In this document: positions 1 to 6,655 of the stretch, piece after piece | Numbering within the stretch: position 1 is the stretch's first letter | How the letters are laid out: every line of letters begins with the position of its first letter | Assembly (NCBI GenBank): GCA_016764535.1 | Contig: JAESRR010000182.1 | Location: 1 to 16,373, forward strand | Length of the DNA: 16,373 nucleotides | Direction of reading: 5' to 3' | From: Cohaesibacteraceae bacterium | GTDB taxonomy: Bacteria > Pseudomonadota > Alphaproteobacteria > Rhizobiales > Cohaesibacteraceae | Made by a program: the position numbers and the translations under genes | Notes under the pieces: model-generated | The model's input: only the letters and a program-made list of their open reading frames with translations | What the model was told of the DNA's origin: nothing | The model's database searches: none

Positions 1-398
1 AGCGCGTTTTTCAGGCATGGACCAGCCCGCAAGAATTGAAACAATGGTGGGGGCCGCGAAATGTAGTGTGCAGCACCGCAGAAGTCGACCTGTGTGTCGG
101 TGGCAAATACCGCCTTGGAAATGAATTTCCCGATGGTAAAATTGTCTGGATATCGGGAATATTCGAAACAGTCGATCAACCTACAGAACTGATATACACC
201 TGGAATGTAGACATGGGCCAAAAAAACCCTCCATCAATTGGCTCCGAGAAGGTCAGTGTTCGTTTCGAAAAGCACGAAGTTGGTACAGAACTGGTGTTAA
301 AACATGAGCGCATTCCGGATGAAAATATCAAGTCCAGTCACCTCAAAGGCTGGTTTGGGTGTTTTGATGGTCTTTTGGAACATCTGGAAGACGCCTGA
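1..398 (+). CDS. AHSA1/SRPBCC-family protein, 3' part (5' end outside window)
   Basis: The open frame runs in from the window edge; the first full codon is at base 3. It reads RVFQAWTSPQELKQWWGP before continuing, which is the usual start of the AHSA1 (activator of Hsp90 ATPase homologue 1-like) branch of the SRPBCC/START-like fold: a helix leading into the WWGP turn. The C-terminal half carries the 'GW.GCFDGLLEHLE' helix that lines the hydrophobic cavity in this family. About 131 residues are visible, so only some 10-20 N-terminal residues are missing. A TTG at 36 would start after the conserved first helix and is not the true start. These proteins bind small hydrophobic ligands or act in stress response; no specific role can be assigned. 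The following SIS gene is 158 bp away and probably separately transcribed. Confidence 0.85.
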   Translation, partial: RVFQAWTSPQELKQWWGPRNVVCSTAEVDLCVGGKYRLGNEFPDGKIVWISGIFETVDQPTELIYTWNVDMGQKNPPSIGSEKVSVRFEKHEVGTELVLKHERIPDENIKSSHLKGWFGCFDGLLEHLEDA

Positions 399-465
399 CG
401 GTAATAATATTTGCCCATAAATTCGAGATGTTTGCATGCAGGATGTGGTCACCCGGCCTGGAATT

Positions 466-493
466 ACACAATAATCCATCGGATTTATTGTGT
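466..493. promoter_or_regulatory. Imperfect palindrome/hairpin upstream of the SIS gene
   Basis: The left arm at 466-477 (ACACAATAATCC) and right arm at 481-493 (GGATTTATTGTGT) are inverted repeats of 12 bp with one unpaired base and a 3-nt centre. It ends 63 bp before the SIS start codon and 67 bp after the AHSA1 stop. There is no T-run after either arm, so it is not a typical rho-independent terminator. An operator for the SIS gene is the likelier reading, but no promoter could be placed with confidence. The rest of 399-556 holds nothing else I recognise. Confidence 0.4.
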
Positions 494-556
494 TGATCCG
501 GTATGAAGATTACACTGGCATCTCTTTTAATTCATAATTTTCCAGGAGTATGATTC

Positions 557-1273
557 ATGCATTTTCTCACCGTAGCTTTGCCTTTGCTTGAGAAAACAAT
601 CAACTCCCAACTTGAAGTGATGGAGCTGGTGGTTGCAGAAATGGTTTCTGCGATAGAACATGATGAAATCATTTATACGTTTGGTACCGGCCACTCACAC
701 ATGCTTTCGATGGAGTTTTTTGCCCGTGCGGGCGGATTGGCAAATATTGCGCCGATCCTGGATCCGTCTTATCTAAATGGTTTTGGCGCAACCCGTTCCG
801 GTGCACTTGAACGTTTGACCGGCATCGCCGACATTGTTTGGGATGAATATGATTGTAGTTCAGCGGGACTGTTGTTCATTGCCTCCAATTCCGGATTGAA
901 TGCTTCATCAATTGAATTTGCCCTGCGTGCAAAAAAGGAAGATGTGACAACAGTGGCGATCACATCTGTTGCGCAATCAACCGCCAATGCTTCAAAGCAT
1001 CCATCGGGTGAAAAGCTCATGAATATTACTGATTTTGTGATTGATAACGGCGCGCCCAATGGAGACGGAATTCTGGATTACGGAAGTGGACTAACCGGCG
1101 GATTTTCATCCCTTTCCGGCATCGCGATTGTTCAGTCACTGATGAGTGAAACAATTCGCCTATGTGGCCTTGAAGAAATAGACGCGCCGTTTTATCAAAG
1201 CCAGAATACAGAGCGCAAAAACACAAATGCAGATTTGTACAAACGATTTAAATCGCGGATCAAACACTTGTGA
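557..1273 (+). CDS. SIS-domain protein (UPF0309-like sugar-phosphate-binding protein)
   Basis: A 238-residue cytoplasmic protein with one SIS (sugar isomerase) domain. The phosphosugar-binding signatures are visible: GTGHSH at residues 43-48, followed by the RAGG segment around 57-60, and SNSGLN at 110-115 with the run of Ser/Asn residues that holds the phosphate. The layout fits the UPF0309 group of stand-alone SIS proteins, and the length is normal for that group. The start is set by AGGAG at 544-548, 8 nt upstream. SIS proteins either isomerise or sense phosphosugars; the exact reaction of this group is not established to my knowledge. It lies convergent to the flavoprotein genes next door, so it is not in their operon, but a phosphosugar protein beside a GlpA/DeoR-type locus suggests a shared pathway (inference). 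Confidence 0.85.
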   Translation: MHFLTVALPLLEKTINSQLEVMELVVAEMVSAIEHDEIIYTFGTGHSHMLSMEFFARAGGLANIAPILDPSYLNGFGATRSGALERLTGIADIVWDEYDCSSAGLLFIASNSGLNASSIEFALRAKKEDVTTVAITSVAQSTANASKHPSGEKLMNITDFVIDNGAPNGDGILDYGSGLTGGFSSLSGIAIVQSLMSETIRLCGLEEIDAPFYQSQNTERKNTNADLYKRFKSRIKHL

Positions 1274-1503
1274 AGCTTCGATTTTCAAAGGCCAGCAAGA
1301 ATCTTTTCTTGTCGCAAGAGCATATCGCTTATAAGAAATCACTCTTCAAAATTGGCCAGGCAACCCCGATATCAGACGATTATTCTTCAAGTTTGAACTC
1401 CACCCTTTGAAGCGAATTGTAATGCCTGTGCGTGCGAACACAGATGGCTTCACCCGGGCTGCCAGCATGGGCGAGTATTGGATTGATACCGGATGCACAC
1501 TGA
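1274..1503. other. Convergent intergenic gap, no gene recognised
   Basis: This 230-bp gap separates the SIS gene (+) from the GlpB-like gene (-). It contains a perfect 6-bp-arm hairpin, CAAGAA at 1296-1301 and TTCTTG at 1306-1311, overlapping a CTTG/CAAG alternative. Neither is followed by a T-run, so a terminator cannot be claimed. An open frame on + begins with TTG at 1407 but has no Shine-Dalgarno site and runs into the coding region of the opposite gene. I see no supported coding or RNA feature. Confidence 0.5.
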
Positions 1504-2766
1504 TCAATGGCCAGGTAACTTATCCGAATGTTTCCTCGATCGAGATTTTAGAGAAATGTGAATTTCCGCTTGATCATTCAAATCTGAATTATTCAAGGAA
1601 ATGTTCTTTAGCCGAACTCGACGCGCAGGCATGCATCGATGTAATCTTCGGTACGCAATGTCATCGCCAAACCTGATTTCTATAATACCGGTGTAGGGCT
1701 TTGTTACATGCATGCACAAATCAAAATGGGTCCTGCCCAATTTGGGAATCCGCACGATACTGGGCGTTGTCAACCTGATCCCTTCGTCGTGCTGTACTTC
1801 AACTGTGTCTGTGATTGTTTGCCCCTGTTGCAGAATTGCAGCCACAGCAACTCCAGCAGATTTACCTTCAATATAACATTGGTCACCCATATCAGCTGGA
1901 TGTGTTGCATTACCGACAACCGAGATTTGAAGATCAGAACTGAGCCAGTTTTGATCAACCTTCGGGATCCGCGTTTTAGAATTTAACTTCAAATGCCCTT
2001 CATGTGCGAGGCTATTTTCTCCAACAAAGTTCCCCGAAAAAATAATACTGTCACAGGCAAGTGTTCTGCTCTCTGAATTAGCGTTCAAAATTTCGATTTT
2101 TCTCGTATCAAACATGTCACCAATATCTGCAACAATCGTGTTGTAATATATAGGTACGCCCAACAAACGAGCAAATAATGCAGCTGGACGATAGGCAGTG
2201 ATGCGTGAATTTTTTTCTATCATTGCAACCGGTTTTATCCCTGCGGCCCTGAGCGTCCAGATTGCTGAAAAACTTACCAATTCTGTCCCGACGATAACCG
2301 GCTTGAGAAAGGGATACAGTTTTATTGTATTCACGAACTGTTGCAGAGCACCCGTCGTTATTATTCCTCTGGGGCGAAGTCCTGATATCAACCTTCCATG
2401 ACGCGGTGTCTCGCGCGCGCCTGTGGCAATTATAATATGCCGCGCCCTTATCGTTTTAAGTCCATCGAGTGTTGCCAGATCAAGTTGACCATTCCTTTTC
2501 ACAGCCACTACAGTTGTGGTGGTTTCAAAGTGAACACCCGGACATTGTCGCAAAAGACATTTGATGAATTTAGGACCAGACATGGGGCGTTTAAAGACCA
2601 AAAGTCCAAAGCTGGGATGGTTCGTGTGGCGGGGTATGCCACCAATTCGGGTCTCTCGCTCAAAAACAACAATATTTTTGACACCCGCTTTTACGAGTGC
2701 GGTCGCAGCACCTATTCCGGACGGGCCAGACCCTATCACAACGACATCATAATCGAATTTATTCAT
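1504..2766 (-). CDS. GlpB-like FAD-dependent oxidoreductase subunit (pyridine nucleotide-disulphide oxidoreductase fold)
   Basis: This is a 420-residue flavoprotein. The N-terminus has the FAD Rossmann motif GSGPSG at 12-17 with the acidic residue at the end of strand 2 (E36), then GGIPRH at 42-47, and the second FAD motif ATGARETPR at 114-122. The place where NAD(P)H-using relatives have GxGxxG reads GTELVSFSA, so the nicotinamide site looks degenerate, and no CxxC redox disulphide is present. The C-terminal part ending in '..RRLHRCMPARRVRLK' matches the tail of GlpB-like partners of GlpA-type dehydrogenases. The ATG overlaps the stop of the upstream GlpA-like gene by four bases (ATGA), so translation is coupled and the two products probably form a complex. 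It most likely relays electrons from the partner's FAD rather than acting as a reductase. The exact substrate is unknown. Confidence 0.85.
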   Translation of the reverse strand: MNKFDYDVVVIGSGPSGIGAATALVKAGVKNIVVFERETRIGGIPRHTNHPSFGLLVFKRPMSGPKFIKCLLRQCPGVHFETTTTVVAVKRNGQLDLATLDGLKTIRARHIIIATGARETPRHGRLISGLRPRGIITTGALQQFVNTIKLYPFLKPVIVGTELVSFSAIWTLRAAGIKPVAMIEKNSRITAYRPAALFARLLGVPIYYNTIVADIGDMFDTRKIEILNANSESRTLACDSIIFSGNFVGENSLAHEGHLKLNSKTRIPKVDQNWLSSDLQISVVGNATHPADMGDQCYIEGKSAGVAVAAILQQGQTITDTVEVQHDEGIRLTTPSIVRIPKLGRTHFDLCMHVTKPYTGIIEIRFGDDIAYRRLHRCMPARRVRLKNISLNNSDLNDQAEIHISLKSRSRKHSDKLPGH

Positions 2767-4211
2767 GCTTCCGGAACCTGAGGGTCTTTATCCGATGTCT
2801 GACAGGCGAGCAATTGTGTAATTCGTGCGCTACAATAAAACCCGTTGCACCGGCCCATCATCGCGCGCGTTCGCCGACGTAAACCCTCCGTGTTTCTCGC
2901 GGGAATATCACTGGAAAGTGCACGCTCAATTTCTCCGCGCGTCACATTTTCGCAATGACAAACGATTTCTGTACCGTCGCCTTTTTGGAATGCACGGATT
3001 TTATCCTGGGCCAAATTCGGCATTTGTGGCCAGGAGGGCAATTCCGCCAGACTAAATTTGCAGATATCAGCAAAATTTTGGGTACACAGATGCTCCACGT
3101 ACATAGCTATACCCAGAGCCGAAGTTAAACCGGTAGAACGAATGCCGTTCACACCTATCCAGTTTTTGTTGCGGGTGGCGGTAATTTGATAGTCGGCGAA
3201 CTGTGTTGCTGGGCGTAGCCCGGCATAGGTTGCTGTAACGGGGTGGGCACGCAATCCCGGTAACATTCTGCTCCCGGTTTCGATGAGTTCCCGAAGTTTG
3301 TCATGATCAACCCTGGCTTCCCATCTATCTACCTGTTCTTCAGCCGTTGGCCCCAATAACAAATTTCCGAATATAGTTTTTGTCAGTACCACACCTTTGG
3401 TAATCGCTGTTGGAACCGGCAATATTATGGAATTGATCAAACCGGATGCACTTTTGTCGAATACCAAAAACTGCCCTTTGCGTGGGCGAATTTCAAAATC
3501 CGGTTTACGGCAAATTTCTTCAATATGATCCCCGTTGGTTCCGGTGCAGTTAATTATCAGCGATCCACAATATTCATTGGCATTAGTCGTTAAACGCCAA
3601 TAATTACCATCGAATGTGCCGCCGGAGACCTCTGCATTAAACCTGTATTCTGCACCTGCCCTGACTGCTTGCGTCAAATAGGCCAGAGGGGTGCTCCAGG
3701 GGTCAATCACAAATTCACGTGGAACTTCAACTGCACCAAGCGCAAGATTTGCCAGGCCAGGCTCTCGAATGAGAAGTGCATTTCGATCAACCAGCCTGAC
3801 GTCGTTAATGCGGTTGTTATGAGCTTTCTTTACAATCTGGCTCAAACCAGCTAGCTGCGTTTCATTCCACGCGACAATCAGGGCTCCTGTTTTCAATGTT
3901 GGCAGGTTCAACCTGGGAGCAAGGTCCAGATACGCGTCATAACCAGACTTTATACATGCAAGCTCCAGGCTGTCCGAAGGCGCATCAAATCCTGTGTGAA
4001 GAATTGCACTATTTGCCTTACTGGCTCCCGAGAGGATGTCTGCGCCTCGTTCCAACATCAGCACTCTCGCACCCGACAAAGCAAAATTCCGGGTTATCGC
4101 GCAGCCTACAACACCTCCACCAATTACGATCACATCAAAGGACAGCCCGGCAATATTGCCATTCCCATTGGTTCTTACAGGCTTTTTATTCATTGAAGTT
4201 GTCCTGACCAT
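2763..4211 (-). CDS. GlpA/LhgO-like FAD-dependent dehydrogenase with BFD-like [2Fe-2S] domain
   Basis: A 482-residue protein with two domains. Residues about 25-390 form a DAO-type FAD domain: GGGVVG at 31-36, E54 at the end of strand 2, and the 'GASKANSAILHTGFD' segment typical of glycerol-3-phosphate dehydrogenase and L-2-hydroxyglutarate oxidase relatives. Residues about 415-465 form a BFD-like [2Fe-2S] domain with ligand candidates C418, C420, C455 and C460 (CxC...Cx4C). It is the catalytic subunit expected to oxidise a hydroxy acid or polyol phosphate and pass electrons to the coupled GlpB-like subunit. No GlpC-type iron-sulphur anchor lies in the window. The start is well supported by GGAGGTGA (4219-4226 on the complement), 9 nt upstream of the ATG; an internal ATG at codon 7 is less likely. 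It is transcribed divergently from the ABC importer, so it is probably co-regulated from the shared control region. Confidence 0.88.
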   Translation of the reverse strand: MVRTTSMNKKPVRTNGNGNIAGLSFDVIVIGGGVVGCAITRNFALSGARVLMLERGADILSGASKANSAILHTGFDAPSDSLELACIKSGYDAYLDLAPRLNLPTLKTGALIVAWNETQLAGLSQIVKKAHNNRINDVRLVDRNALLIREPGLANLALGAVEVPREFVIDPWSTPLAYLTQAVRAGAEYRFNAEVSGGTFDGNYWRLTTNANEYCGSLIINCTGTNGDHIEEICRKPDFEIRPRKGQFLVFDKSASGLINSIILPVPTAITKGVVLTKTIFGNLLLGPTAEEQVDRWEARVDHDKLRELIETGSRMLPGLRAHPVTATYAGLRPATQFADYQITATRNKNWIGVNGIRSTGLTSALGIAMYVEHLCTQNFADICKFSLAELPSWPQMPNLAQDKIRAFQKGDGTEIVCHCENVTRGEIERALSSDIPARNTEGLRRRTRAMMGRCNGFYCSARITQLLACQTSDKDPQVPEA

Positions 4212-4499
4212 CTGTCAATCACCTCCTACCGTTGAAAGGCAACCAGCAATTGACAGCATCCATTTGTAAAACGTAATTGGCTCCATCCAGAACTTGAAAC
4301 CTAGCCTGAAGTTTTGGGTATAGCAACTCCACATATGTGATTTATATCCACATTAATTGCAAAAAACATTTACAAACCTTCATAAATTTGCATTTATGTG
4401 GTTATTGATCGTACAAATGTGACATATTAAATGAGCTGTACTCAACCTGAAAATTGGTTGAGAGTGCCAAAGCACCAGCTCGAATTGCAGGAGGAAAGA
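4212..4499. promoter_or_regulatory. Divergent control region between the GlpA-like gene and the ABC operon
   Basis: This AT-rich 288-bp region must hold the promoters of both operons. Five copies of the half-site ATGTGR or its complement YCACAT lie within 95 bp: 4329-4334, 4335-4340, 4348-4353, 4396-4401 and 4418-4423. The first two abut to give the palindrome CACATATGTG (4330-4339). A second palindrome is at 4381-4398. Near the GlpA-like side, CCAGAACTT (4287-4295) and AAGTTTTGG (4309-4317) can form a stem with one G-U pair, possibly in that gene's leader. TTATTG (4402-4407) and TATTAA (4425-4430), 17 bp apart, could be a weak sigma70-type promoter for the ABC operon. The DeoR-family regulator at the end of the operon is the obvious candidate to bind here (inference). 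Confidence 0.65.
4381..4398. promoter_or_regulatory. Palindromic operator candidate (7-bp arms)
   Basis: CATAAAT at 4381-4387 and ATTTATG at 4392-4398 are perfect inverted repeats separated by four bases. The site sits in the divergent control region about 100 bp before the binding-protein start codon and overlaps one ATGTGR half-site (4396-4401). Its position and symmetry suit a repressor or activator site; the DeoR-family protein encoded at 11794-12552 is a candidate ligand. No binding data are implied. Confidence 0.45.
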
Positions 4500-6509
4500 A
4501 TGGGGAAAATTCGAAATAAATTGACGCTTTACGTGCTTGCGGGTCTGCTATCCGCCGGTGTGACGGGAGCGCAGGCTGAAGGTCAATCGGCAACCGCCAA
4601 TGACACTTTGGGCATAAATGTGACACACGCGAACCAGATTGAACTTCGGGATTTTGAGGCCCAGACAGGAAGCAAACTGATTGTGCGAGGCAATCCATTG
4701 TTTGCGAAACGCGAAGCATCTGGAAGTTTGCCATCTGTCACGGAACGTCTTCCTGAAGATATTCTGGTTGTTCTTCCAATTGAACGAATTGGGACTTATG
4801 GCGGCACATTGCGCGGAGCAGCCGGCGCACTTGAATCCGGCACTTCGGAAATTCTGTCGTGGCGTCAGGTCAATCTGGTGCGACTTGATCCAACCGACAA
4901 CTCCATTGTTCCAGATGTTGCCAAATCATGGGCCTGGAATGATGATAAAACAGAAATTACCTTTACTCTGCGTAAAGGCCATAAATGGTCTGACGGCAAC
5001 GATTTCACTTCTGATGACGTGGTGTTCTGGGTTAACGACATCATGCGCAACAAGGAGCTTACACCCGCAGTCTGGGGAAACTGGTCACATGGCGAAGCAA
5101 CTGTCCAGGTAACCAAAATTGATGATCAGAATTTTACATTCAAATTTGCCAAACCAAATCCTGTATTTTTGCATTATATTGCAACCAGTGGTTCATATTT
5201 CACACCCTGGGCAGCTTCGCATGTCTTGAAACAATACCACGCAGATTATAGCGACGGTGCCAATGCTGCAGCGGTCAAAGCTGGTTACGAAGACTGGAAA
5301 GATCTATTCAAGCGCTATTATCATAAATGGAAAGACGCTGTAACTGCGACTGAAAAAGGACTGGATGTTCCGACACTTGAAAGCCATGTACTTGCTTCAG
5401 CCACTGATGGGCAAACACGAAATTTCATCGCAAATCCCTACTATTTTAAAGTAGACAGCTCTGGCCAGCAACTGCCATATATTGACAAACATAACGAGCG
5501 TTTCCTTGAGAACCAAATCTGGGCTCTTGAAGTTATTAGCGGTAACATTGATCAAAAATCCCAGAACGTAAATCTGGCTGATTATCCCTTATTTAAGGAA
5601 AATGAAGTTCGTGGCGACTACACTGTTAGCCTGGACAAGGGTCAAATTGGACCAGTACTGGTGTTCAATTACACCATTTCAGACGAGAGCAAGCAATTCG
5701 CCTATAACAGCGTAAAATTTCGCAATGCAATGTCAGTTGCGATCAACCGTCCCGAACTGGTTGAGGAACTATTCCTGGGATTGGCAAATACCGATCAGGC
5801 GATGCCTGCCGGGGTCAAATTTTCAACCGATGCGCAGCGGGCCCATATGACCGGGTTCAATCCGGATCTGGCCAATAGAATGCTGGACGAACTGGGAATG
5901 ACCCGGAGAGATGCTGATGGATTTCGGATGTCACCATCCGGTGATGACTTCAAAATATTTTGGGAATATTCCCTTCAGTTCACTCGTTCTCCCGAATTCC
6001 CTCTGTTAATCGCAGAATACTGGCGCGCTGTTGGTATCGATGTGCTTTTAAAAGAAGTCACAACCGAGCTTTTGCGCGAAAAAGAAAGCCTGAATACTCT
6101 GGAAATCTCGATGGAATGGGACCTGCCATTTGCGTGGAACCTGCTTGCTGAACCATCTATTTATTCCGCGCCATGGAGTGCGAGCGGTGTGGTCACCGGA
6201 GCACCCTGGGCAAACTACATGAACTCGAATGGTGCGGAAGGTGTTGAGCCCCCTGCATGGGTTGTCAAATTGCGGGAAGTTGCAATGGCATTCTCGGGAA
6301 GCCAGCCAGGTACCGATGAATACCTGGATCTGGGTTCAAAGTTGATTGGACTGAATCTTGATAACATGGTGATCATTGGAACCGCTGGAGCGGTCCCGCA
6401 GATCAATGTGATTTCCAATAAACTGGCTAATGTTCCGTCATGGCACCTAAACGCCTATCGGGCAGGAATGGCCAATTCGCAACAAGCGGACCAATGGTCT
6501 TTTAAATAA
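4500..6509 (+). CDS. ABC transporter periplasmic substrate-binding protein, family 5 (long form)
   Basis: The start is placed at the ATG at 4500, 5 nt after AGGAGG (4489-4494), not at the in-frame ATG at 4431; this gives 669 residues. Residues 1-26 are a Sec signal peptide (basic GKIRNK, hydrophobic core, cleavage after AQA), with no lipobox cysteine, so the mature protein is free in the periplasm. The YGGTLR element at 100-105 opens the SBP_bac_5 fold, and 'TFTLRKGHKWSDG' follows with the family signature region (W-S-D-G, then T-S-D-D-V). At 669 residues it is longer than the roughly 530 of OppA/DppA; this long 'LPxxxERLP...GTYGGTLR' type is known in alphaproteobacteria and resembles oligosaccharide-binding members as much as peptide-binding ones. 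It is the first gene of the importer operon and sets its substrate, which cannot be read from sequence. Confidence 0.9.
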   Translation: MGKIRNKLTLYVLAGLLSAGVTGAQAEGQSATANDTLGINVTHANQIELRDFEAQTGSKLIVRGNPLFAKREASGSLPSVTERLPEDILVVLPIERIGTYGGTLRGAAGALESGTSEILSWRQVNLVRLDPTDNSIVPDVAKSWAWNDDKTEITFTLRKGHKWSDGNDFTSDDVVFWVNDIMRNKELTPAVWGNWSHGEATVQVTKIDDQNFTFKFAKPNPVFLHYIATSGSYFTPWAASHVLKQYHADYSDGANAAAVKAGYEDWKDLFKRYYHKWKDAVTATEKGLDVPTLESHVLASATDGQTRNFIANPYYFKVDSSGQQLPYIDKHNERFLENQIWALEVISGNIDQKSQNVNLADYPLFKENEVRGDYTVSLDKGQIGPVLVFNYTISDESKQFAYNSVKFRNAMSVAINRPELVEELFLGLANTDQAMPAGVKFSTDAQRAHMTGFNPDLANRMLDELGMTRRDADGFRMSPSGDDFKIFWEYSLQFTRSPEFPLLIAEYWRAVGIDVLLKEVTTELLREKESLNTLEISMEWDLPFAWNLLAEPSIYSAPWSASGVVTGAPWANYMNSNGAEGVEPPAWVVKLREVAMAFSGSQPGTDEYLDLGSKLIGLNLDNMVIIGTAGAVPQINVISNKLANVPSWHLNAYRAGMANSQQADQWSFK

Positions 6510-6529
6510 GGAACTTTGGGCTTGAATAA

Positions 6530-6565
6530 TAGTTGCAGGAAGTGCCTTGTGCCTTTCTGCAACTA
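6530..6565 (+). promoter_or_regulatory. Intercistronic stem-loop after the binding-protein gene
   Basis: TAGTTGCAG at 6530-6538 and CTGCAACTA at 6557-6565 pair perfectly, and the stem continues inward with a G-U, two A-U and one G-C pair to about 13 bp around a 10-nt loop. It begins 21 nt after the binding-protein stop codon. The first T-run comes six bases after the stem, so it is a poor rho-independent terminator. It more likely protects the 3' end of a processed binding-protein mRNA, as seen with stem-loops after other periplasmic binding-protein genes. Confidence 0.6.
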
Positions 6566-6606
6566 CAAAATTTTTATAAACCTTTTGACATTTTGGGACA
6601 GCTAAC

Positions 6607-6631
6607 AAACCCTGTAACCAGGTTTTTGTTT
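6607..6631 (+). terminator. Terminator-like hairpin before the first permease (possible partial attenuator)
   Basis: AAACCCTG (6607-6614) pairs with CAGGTTT (6619-6625) with one bulged C and a 4-nt loop, and is followed directly by TTGTTT (6626-6631). The stem is short with few G-C pairs, so any termination would be leaky. It ends 24 nt before the proposed permease start codon. Together with the upstream stem-loop it would lower permease and ATPase expression relative to the binding protein. Confidence 0.4.
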
Positions 6632-6655
6632 CACCGAAACACGGGGGAATTGTGT

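Noticed and set aside
509..538. ATTACA...CATAAT as a sigma70 promoter for the SIS gene
   Set aside because: The implied transcript start would fall at or past the Shine-Dalgarno site at 544-548, so it could not drive normal translation.
1296..1319. CAAGAA/TTCTTG hairpin as a terminator for the convergent genes
   Set aside because: The stem is short and A-T rich, overlaps an alternative hairpin, and no T-run follows in either direction.
1407..1676. Plus-strand 89-residue open frame in the gap after the SIS gene
   Set aside because: It starts with TTG without a Shine-Dalgarno site, resembles no family I recognise, and more than half of it lies antisense to the GlpB-like gene.
2398..2781. 127-residue plus-strand open frame opposite the GlpB-like gene
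   Set aside because: It is antisense to conserved FAD-binding coding sequence and shows no recognisable domain or ribosome binding site.
4431..4499. Upstream in-frame ATG of the binding-protein gene
   Set aside because: It has no ribosome binding site and would put 23 polar residues before a clean signal peptide; the ATG at 4500 has AGGAGG at good spacing.
6533..6655. N-terminal extension of the OppB-type permease from TTG 6533
   Set aside because: The stretch covers two RNA hairpins and adds residues absent from the family; GTG 6656 has an SD-like element and gives the normal N-terminus.
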